Below are positions 13,996 through 18,621 of a stretch of DNA of 18,621 bases, piece by piece. Each line of letters starts with the position of its first letter. Within the stretch, counting starts at the first letter, position 1. Position numbers and translations under genes: made by a program. Source of the DNA: Bacteroidota bacterium (lineage in GTDB: Bacteria > Bacteroidota > Ignavibacteria > UBA10030 > UBA8401); the NCBI GenBank assembly GCA_030824295.1, contig JAVBYA010000274.1, forward strand, positions 1 to 18,621. The letters are read 5' to 3'. Below the pieces are notes generated by a model. It saw only the letters and a program-made list of their open reading frames with translations, made no database searches and was not told the DNA's origin.

Positions 13996-15009
13996 ATGGT
14001 AGAACAATCCATCTCTGAACTGCGGAATGCGATAGAGGCCCAGCTGCCGGCCATTGCGTCCGCGGACGACCTCGAACGATTCCGCATCGCCTTCCTTTCC
14101 AGAAGCGGCAAGATCGCAGCGCTTTATGACCAACTGAAATCCGTTCCCAAAGAAGAGAAGCCGAAGATCGGTCAGCTCATCAACGCACTGAAGCAGGATG
14201 CCGAAGCGCGGTTCGAAGAGAAGAAGGCCAACATATCGTCCCGCACTTCCGGATTAGTGGAAGCGATCGATATCACGCTGCCCGGACGCATACGGGAGAA
14301 GGGGACCCGTCACCCCATCACCAGGACGATGGATGAGATGAAGAGTATCTTCACTTCGATGGGGTTCGGTATCGTATACGGTCCTGAAGTTGAGGATGAT
14401 TACCACAATTTTGAAGCATTGAACTTTGCCAAGCATCATCCGGCCCGCGACATGCAGGATACGTTCTTTGTTAAGGATGATCTGGTGCTGCGCACACACA
14501 CGACTCCCGTTCAGGTTCGGGTGATGAAGGACCGTCCTCTGCCGTTACGGGTCATCATGCCGGGACGTGTCTATCGCAACGAAGCGGTCAGTGCCCGGAG
14601 CAACTATTTCTTCCATCAGGTTGACGGTCTGTATGTGGATAAGAATGTTACCTTCGCCGATCTGAAAGGCACCCTGGTCACGTTTGCCAAGAATTTCTAC
14701 GGCAGCGATATCCAATACCGGTTCCGTCCAAGCTATTTCCCCTTTACGGAACCCAGTCTGGAGATGGATATCACCTGTTTCCTTTGCTCCGGAAAAGGAT
14801 GCCGTATCTGCAAACATTCCGGATGGCTTGAGGTGCTTGGTGCCGGTATGGTGCATCCGAACGTCCTACGGAACTGCGGCCATGACCCGGAACAGGTCTC
14901 AGGGTATGCATTCGGTATGGGTGTCGACCGGATCTCACTCCTCCGGTACGGCGTGGATGACATAAGGATCTTTTTTGAGAATGATATGCGTTTTCTAAAC
15001 CAGTTTTAA
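13996..15009 (+). CDS. pheS: Phenylalanine--tRNA ligase alpha subunit
   Basis: PheS is the catalytic subunit of the (alpha-beta)2 enzyme that charges tRNA-Phe. I use ATG 13996, giving 337 aa. The upstream in-frame ATG at 13960 lies inside the terminator stem and would add 12 unrelated residues. The N-terminal ~90 aa form the tRNA-binding coiled coil. The class II core has GPEVEDDYHNFEALN (129-143), HHPARDMQDTFF (147-158), motif 2 around MPGRVYRNE, then FRPSYFPFTEPS (243-254), GWLEVLGAGMVHPNVL (276-291) and motif 3 GMGVDRISLLRYG. A four-cysteine cluster (Cys261, 264, 269, 272) precedes GWLEVLG, a variant seen in several phyla that may bind zinc. pheT follows after 10 bp. Confidence 0.96.
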   Translation: MVEQSISELRNAIEAQLPAIASADDLERFRIAFLSRSGKIAALYDQLKSVPKEEKPKIGQLINALKQDAEARFEEKKANISSRTSGLVEAIDITLPGRIREKGTRHPITRTMDEMKSIFTSMGFGIVYGPEVEDDYHNFEALNFAKHHPARDMQDTFFVKDDLVLRTHTTPVQVRVMKDRPLPLRVIMPGRVYRNEAVSARSNYFFHQVDGLYVDKNVTFADLKGTLVTFAKNFYGSDIQYRFRPSYFPFTEPSLEMDITCFLCSGKGCRICKHSGWLEVLGAGMVHPNVLRNCGHDPEQVSGYAFGMGVDRISLLRYGVDDIRIFFENDMRFLNQF

Positions 15010-15019
15010 TGAATCCAGT

Positions 15020-17455
15020 ATGCGTATAAGTTATAAGTGGTTACGGCAATATGTTGAACTGAATGCGAGCATGGATGATCTCGCGTCTACATTGACTCGG
15101 CTCGGGCTCGAAGTGGAGAGTGTTGAACAGCAGGGGAAGGGTCTCGATGGCTTCCGTGTAGCAGAAGTGCTGACCGTGGAGAAACATCCCAATGCCGACC
15201 GGCTCAAGGTATGCAAGGTCCTCCCGGGTATCGGAATGGAGCCGCTGCAGATCGTGTGCGGTGCTCCAAATGTATCGGCAGGTCAAAAAGTGATCCTTGG
15301 TGTTGCCGGTACGACAGTCCCTCATGATCAGCATGATCCGGAAGGGAAACCGTTCGTGCTGTCCAATGCGACCATCCGAGGTGTTGAGTCAAAAGGTATG
15401 CTTTGTTCCGGCAAGGAATTGGGGATCAGTGATGACGGATCAGGCATTGTCGTGCTGGATCCCTCAGCAGTGGCGGGTACGCCGCTTACGGAGTTCCTTG
15501 GATTGGATGATTGTTCGATGGAGATCGGCATCACCCCGAACCGTCCGGATTGTCTGAGTCACATCGGTATTGCGCGTGACCTTGCTGCAGCGTATGGTGT
15601 TCCTCTGAACGTGCCCTCAGTTATCATGAAAGAGGATCCTTCGGTTTCAGTTCAGAGTCTCACATCGGTACAGGTTCAAAATAGCATGGATTGTCCCCGC
15701 TACACCGCCCGTGTGATCAGGAATGTCGTTGTAAAAGAATCCCCGGAATGGCTGAAACAGCATCTGACCGCTGCCGGTCTTCGTCCGATCAACAATGTCG
15801 TCGATGTGACCAATTACGTGATGCTCGAATTCGGGCAGCCGCTCCATGCATTCGACATGGAAAAGCTCTCCGGACAGCGCATCGTCGTGCGCAGCGCCGC
15901 CGCCGGTGAATCGTTCGTAACATTGGACGGGAAGAAACATACGTTGTCCGGTGAGGAACTGATGATCTGCGATGCTGAACGTGCAGTCGCCATCGGCGGC
16001 GTGATGGGGGGAGCGAACTCGGAGATCTCCGCTGCAACAAGAACAGTACTGTTGGAATCCGCATATTTCCTTCCGACGAGTGTCCGGAAGACGGCCAAAC
16101 GGCTCGGCATCAGTACCGACGCATCGTACCGCTTTGAACGCGGCATCGATCCGAACATCACCCGGACCGCATCGGACAGAGCAGCACAATTACTCGCAGA
16201 ACTCACCGGCGGCAGCATTGCCTCCGGCATCATTGATGAGTACCCTTCACCGATCGAAGGGCGGAGGATCGAGCTCCGCGTCAGCAGAACGAACGCGATA
16301 CTCGGCACAGGAATATCGTCAGAAGCGATCCGGGATTTTCTTTCTTCCATCGGGATCGCGGTCAAGAGCACATCCTCTCCTGATGTTTATGAATGTACCG
16401 TGCCGACATTCCGCCCTGATATAGAACAGGAGATCGATCTCATCGAAGAGGTTGCACGTTTGTTCGGATATGACAACATAGCGAACAAGACCTCCAGTGA
16501 AGTGATGTTCGCCAAACCTGATATCGGGGAACAGCGTGTGATCGATCTCCGCCGCTGGCTCGAATCGAATGGTCTGACGGAGATCATCACCAACAGTCTC
16601 ATCGACAGCGGCTCAGCCCATTTATTCTCGCAAGATGTTGTTTCTGTCCGGAATCCTTTAAGCACAGAGTTGGAAGTGCTTCGTCCGACCATGCTTTCCA
16701 CCATGCTGCAATCTGTGGCACACAATTTCAATCACAGCGCTGACCGCGTCCACGTGTATGAGATCGGCACGACGTTCACCTCTCTTCAGGGAAGCGGTGC
16801 GAAGGAATTGGTGACAGGAATCGGCGAACGGACGATGCTCGGTATCTGTCTTTCGGGAGATGCACATAGCATAAGCTGGCATGAAAAACTGCGGAAAGTG
16901 GATATTTTCGATATAAAAGGGCTTATCACTTCCTTGCTCAGGGGTATCGGTCTTGACAATAGCAATTTAATTTATTACAATGCACCAAGTTCTTTAACTG
17001 AAATGACGATAGGCATTGAAATCAATGGCACTTATGTTGGTTTCATTGGGCGGACAACGCAGAACCTGCTGAAGCGGTACAAGATCGATCAGGATGTATT
17101 CTACGCAGAAGTGGATATGGATGCGGTGATCGCAGCGGAGAGGATCAAACGATACAAGGAATATTCCCGTTTCCCCAAAGTTGTCCGTGATATTGCGTTT
17201 ATCGTTGGTTCGGAAGTTCCGGTCGCTGCGATCGAAGATGTGGTCCGAAAAACCGGCGGAGCGAACATAACATCCGTCACCCTCTTCGACCTTTTCCAGG
17301 GCAAAGCATTGGGAGAAGGGAAGAAAAGCATCGCATTCACACTGACGCTCAACTCATCGGAGAAGACGTTGACCGATGCGGAGATCGACGCAACAGTCAC
17401 TGCGGTAGTAGCATCCGTCACGAAAACTTTCGACGCAACATTACGAAGCCTCTAA
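15020..17455 (+). CDS. pheT: Phenylalanine--tRNA ligase beta subunit
   Basis: PheT supplies tRNA recognition and editing of Tyr-tRNA-Phe to the enzyme formed with PheS. At 811 aa it is full length. In order it has an N-terminal domain, an EMAP-like tRNA-binding domain (about 42-155, with EKHPNADRLKVCKV), a B3/B4 editing domain (about 215-405, with RPINNVVDVTNYVMLEFGQP and GGVMGG), a B5 domain (about 415-485, ending FRPDIEQEIDLIEEVARLFG), the catalytic-like core, and a C-terminal FDX-ACB anticodon-binding domain (about 718-811, with SRFPKVVRDIAF). It starts 10 bp after pheS with no clear ribosome binding site, so translation is probably coupled. Its TAA is directly followed by the ATG of the next gene. 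Confidence 0.97.
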   Translation: MRISYKWLRQYVELNASMDDLASTLTRLGLEVESVEQQGKGLDGFRVAEVLTVEKHPNADRLKVCKVLPGIGMEPLQIVCGAPNVSAGQKVILGVAGTTVPHDQHDPEGKPFVLSNATIRGVESKGMLCSGKELGISDDGSGIVVLDPSAVAGTPLTEFLGLDDCSMEIGITPNRPDCLSHIGIARDLAAAYGVPLNVPSVIMKEDPSVSVQSLTSVQVQNSMDCPRYTARVIRNVVVKESPEWLKQHLTAAGLRPINNVVDVTNYVMLEFGQPLHAFDMEKLSGQRIVVRSAAAGESFVTLDGKKHTLSGEELMICDAERAVAIGGVMGGANSEISAATRTVLLESAYFLPTSVRKTAKRLGISTDASYRFERGIDPNITRTASDRAAQLLAELTGGSIASGIIDEYPSPIEGRRIELRVSRTNAILGTGISSEAIRDFLSSIGIAVKSTSSPDVYECTVPTFRPDIEQEIDLIEEVARLFGYDNIANKTSSEVMFAKPDIGEQRVIDLRRWLESNGLTEIITNSLIDSGSAHLFSQDVVSVRNPLSTELEVLRPTMLSTMLQSVAHNFNHSADRVHVYEIGTTFTSLQGSGAKELVTGIGERTMLGICLSGDAHSISWHEKLRKVDIFDIKGLITSLLRGIGLDNSNLIYYNAPSSLTEMTIGIEINGTYVGFIGRTTQNLLKRYKIDQDVFYAEVDMDAVIAAERIKRYKEYSRFPKVVRDIAFIVGSEVPVAAIEDVVRKTGGANITSVTLFDLFQGKALGEGKKSIAFTLTLNSSEKTLTDAEIDATVTAVVASVTKTFDATLRSL

Positions 17456-17785
17456 ATGGTAGACCAAAACATAGATCAATCATCGTCGGATGCCGTTAAC
17501 GGCGTCGAGAATGCTCTCTCAGCCTTATGGGACAAAGCGCGGGAAGCGTCGTTGGTCATCTCCACGCTGCGGGAAGAGCGGAAGAGATTAGCACAGCGTA
17601 TTGCAGAGCTCGAAGAGGAAGTCTCGCATTTGAAGAGCAGCAATCAGCAAGTGCAGGCCGATCTGTTGAAAGCTGCAGAGCACTCCAACGGTTCCGGTGT
17701 TTCGATGGATCCGGATGAAAAGCGACTGCTGCAGCAGCGGATACGGACGATGATCGCAAAGCTAGACCAGTATTTAGGACAATAA
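17456..17785 (+). CDS. Small coiled-coil protein, ZapB-like by position and form
   Basis: The 109-aa product is acidic and largely a single predicted coiled coil, about residues 20-72 (ALWDKAREASLVISTLREER, then LAQRIAELEEEVSHLK and QQVQADLLK). A short C-terminal helix follows (about 84-107, with RLLQQRIRTMIAKLDQYL). It has no signal peptide or membrane segment. The ATG abuts the pheT stop codon, so the two are translated together. zapA follows after 37 bp. A small coiled-coil gene next to zapA is common in Bacteroidota, and a role beside ZapA at the division ring, like that of ZapB in E. coli, is inferred. Sequence similarity to ZapB is not strong enough to give the name. Confidence 0.8.
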   Translation: MVDQNIDQSSSDAVNGVENALSALWDKAREASLVISTLREERKRLAQRIAELEEEVSHLKSSNQQVQADLLKAAEHSNGSGVSMDPDEKRLLQQRIRTMIAKLDQYLGQ

Positions 17786-17822
17786 TCCAGCTGACAGGAT
17801 CTCACTTCTTACTTTACGACCA

Positions 17823-18116
17823 ATGGACAGAAAAAGCGTACGCGTTAAGATCTTCGGTTCCGAATATCCCCTTCGCGGTGAAAGCGAGGAGTTCACCAAA
17901 AAAGTGGCGACGCATGTGGATGCGATGATCACGAGCGTCCATGATAAGATCCCGGAACAGCCTCCGCTGACCATCTCTGTCCTTGCTGCCTTGAACATCA
18001 CGGAAGATCTTTATAAAGAGAAGGAAAAAGGGGCACAGCTCGCATCGTCTTTGGAATATGAACTTTCCAAGATCACGAATTATCTTGATACGAGCATCAA
18101 CAGCAACGAATCGTAA
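17823..18116 (+). CDS. zapA: Cell division protein ZapA
   Basis: ZapA binds FtsZ in the cytoplasm and promotes bundling of its filaments at the division site. The 97-aa length is typical. The N-terminal globular head shows SVRVKIFGSEYPLRGES followed by EFTKKVATHVDAMI. The next helix is PPLTISVLAALNITEDLYKE, and the C-terminal helix ending KITNYLD would form the tetramerising coiled coil. The gene follows the coiled-coil gene by 37 bp and is followed by the structured 18147-18390 region. zapA directly upstream of the 6S RNA gene is also the arrangement in many Proteobacteria, which supports both calls. Confidence 0.93.
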   Translation: MDRKSVRVKIFGSEYPLRGESEEFTKKVATHVDAMITSVHDKIPEQPPLTISVLAALNITEDLYKEKEKGAQLASSLEYELSKITNYLDTSINSNES

Positions 18117-18146
18117 CGGAAGAAGGAGCAATAGGAAAGAGTGCAT

Positions 18147-18390
18147 ATCCGCACTGTCAGCTGCAGACAATATAAATAAAGAACCTATAGTTTTATTTAT
18201 AGGGAGCCCAGCTCACAAGCGTAATATTACAGGCCTCAATCGGACCCCGGTCCGGTCGTGCGAAAGCCTTCGGGTTGTCCGCCTCGTGCGGAATAGCATA
18301 CAGTGGAAGTAAGAAACGATTTGGCGGCGCCCACCGTGTTAAGAAAGAGGGTTCTTTCTACACTTGTCTGACGTTGTTGTGCGGATTTTT
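18147..18390 (+). ncRNA. ssrS: Probable 6S RNA
   Basis: 6S RNA mimics an open promoter and binds the housekeeping RNA polymerase. The gap between zapA and rny has no plausible ORF but folds by hand. A long-range closing helix pairs ATCCGCAC (18147-18154) with GTGCGGAT (18379-18386), CAGC (18158-18161) with GTTG (18373-18376), and CAGACAA (18164-18170) with TTGTCTG (18364-18370). The 3' end runs into ATTTTTATTTTT. Inside, a hairpin sits on each strand (18171-18201 and 18336-18363). An inner helix joins GGGAGCC (18202-18208) to GGCGCCC (18326-18332) with one mismatch, and the C/G-rich terminal part includes a UUCG loop near 18270. Closed ends, a central bubble with hairpins, a length of about 240 nt and the position after zapA fit 6S. 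Exact ends are uncertain. Confidence 0.7.
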
Positions 18391-18409
18391 ATTTTTAAAC
18401 GGAGCGATC

Positions 18410-18621
18410 ATGGACATGCCATTCATTATTTTCAGTGCTTTTATGACCGCCGCTGCATTCGTGGCCGGCTGGTATATCAATCATCGTATCGGGAAGAACA
18501 AGATCACGTCAGCGGAAGAACAAGCAAAGAAGATCCTGGCGGATGCCGAGCGGGATGCCGCCGCCGTCCAGAAGGAAAAACTGCTCGAAGTGAAGGATGA
18601 ATGGTATAAGAAAAAGCATGA
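18410..18621 (+). CDS. rny: Ribonuclease Y, N-terminal part (3'-partial)
   Basis: RNase Y is a membrane-anchored endoribonuclease that starts mRNA decay. Only the first 70 codons are present and the frame is open at the right edge, so the KH and HD catalytic domains lie outside the window. The ATG at 18410 follows GGAG (18401-18404) by 5 bases. The N-terminus is a single membrane segment (PFIIFSAFMTAAAFVAGWYI), then a charged helix beginning AEEQAKKILADAERDAAA and continuing with KEKLLEVKDEWYKKK. This is the typical RNase Y start: an anchor, then a coiled coil with AxKILxxAExDA and KexLLEaKdE. The gene begins 20 bases after the 6S-like RNA's U-rich end. Confidence 0.9.
   Translation, partial: MDMPFIIFSAFMTAAAFVAGWYINHRIGKNKITSAEEQAKKILADAERDAAAVQKEKLLEVKDEWYKKKH

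Noticed and set aside
18364..18600. ORF of 78 codons overlapping the end of the 6S-like RNA and rny
   Set aside because: It is out of frame with the clear RNase Y start at 18410, which has a Shine-Dalgarno site, a membrane segment and a coiled coil.

Overview
The window looks like a chromosome segment from the FCB superphylum (Bacteroidota, Ignavibacteriota or a near relative). The main clue is the C-terminus of a giant secreted protein. It carries a NYPNPFNP-type sorting domain of the kind used by the type IX secretion system (T9SS). Two putative promoters of the Bacteroidota type (TTG, 20 nt, TAnnTTT) support this. The gene order thrS-infC-rpmI-rplT-pheS-pheT, a small coiled-coil gene, zapA, a 6S-like RNA and rny also fits. 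I cannot assign a genus. All recognised genes are on the + strand, and I see no mobile element, CRISPR array or rRNA.

Bases 1-10484 hold the 3' part of one enormous gene, at least 3,493 codons and open at the left edge. From the N-terminal side the visible protein has these parts: one partial and four complete 74-residue divergent InlB-B-like repeats; an island of two Ig-like domains; 22 more repeats of the same kind; six Ig/cadherin-like (He_PIG-type) domains; an ASPM/SPD-2/Hydin-like domain; a GATase1/DUF4350-like module; a module common in secreted FCB proteins; and the T9SS-type sorting domain. I found no cysteine in any visible residue.

Bases 10485-10798 hold a hairpin terminator, a tRNA-Val(GAC) with its putative promoter, then a second putative promoter and a strong intrinsic-terminator hairpin ending 10 nt before thrS.

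Bases 10799-18621 hold the translation cluster: thrS, infC (best explained by an AUU start, 15 codons upstream of the first ATG), rpmI, rplT, a second strong terminator hairpin, then pheS (start corrected to 13996) and pheT. A ZapB-like small coiled-coil protein and ZapA follow. The 293-bp gap after zapA has a long-range closing helix, two junction hairpins and a 3' U-tract, which I interpret as 6S RNA. The window ends in the first 70 codons of RNase Y (rny).

The cluster couples two aminoacyl-tRNA synthetases, IF3, two large-subunit ribosomal proteins, division factors and RNA-based regulators. The most interesting signals are regulatory: terminator hairpins directly in front of both synthetase genes, the AUU start of infC, and the structured RNA between zapA and rny. 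I did not find a clearly new multi-gene system.
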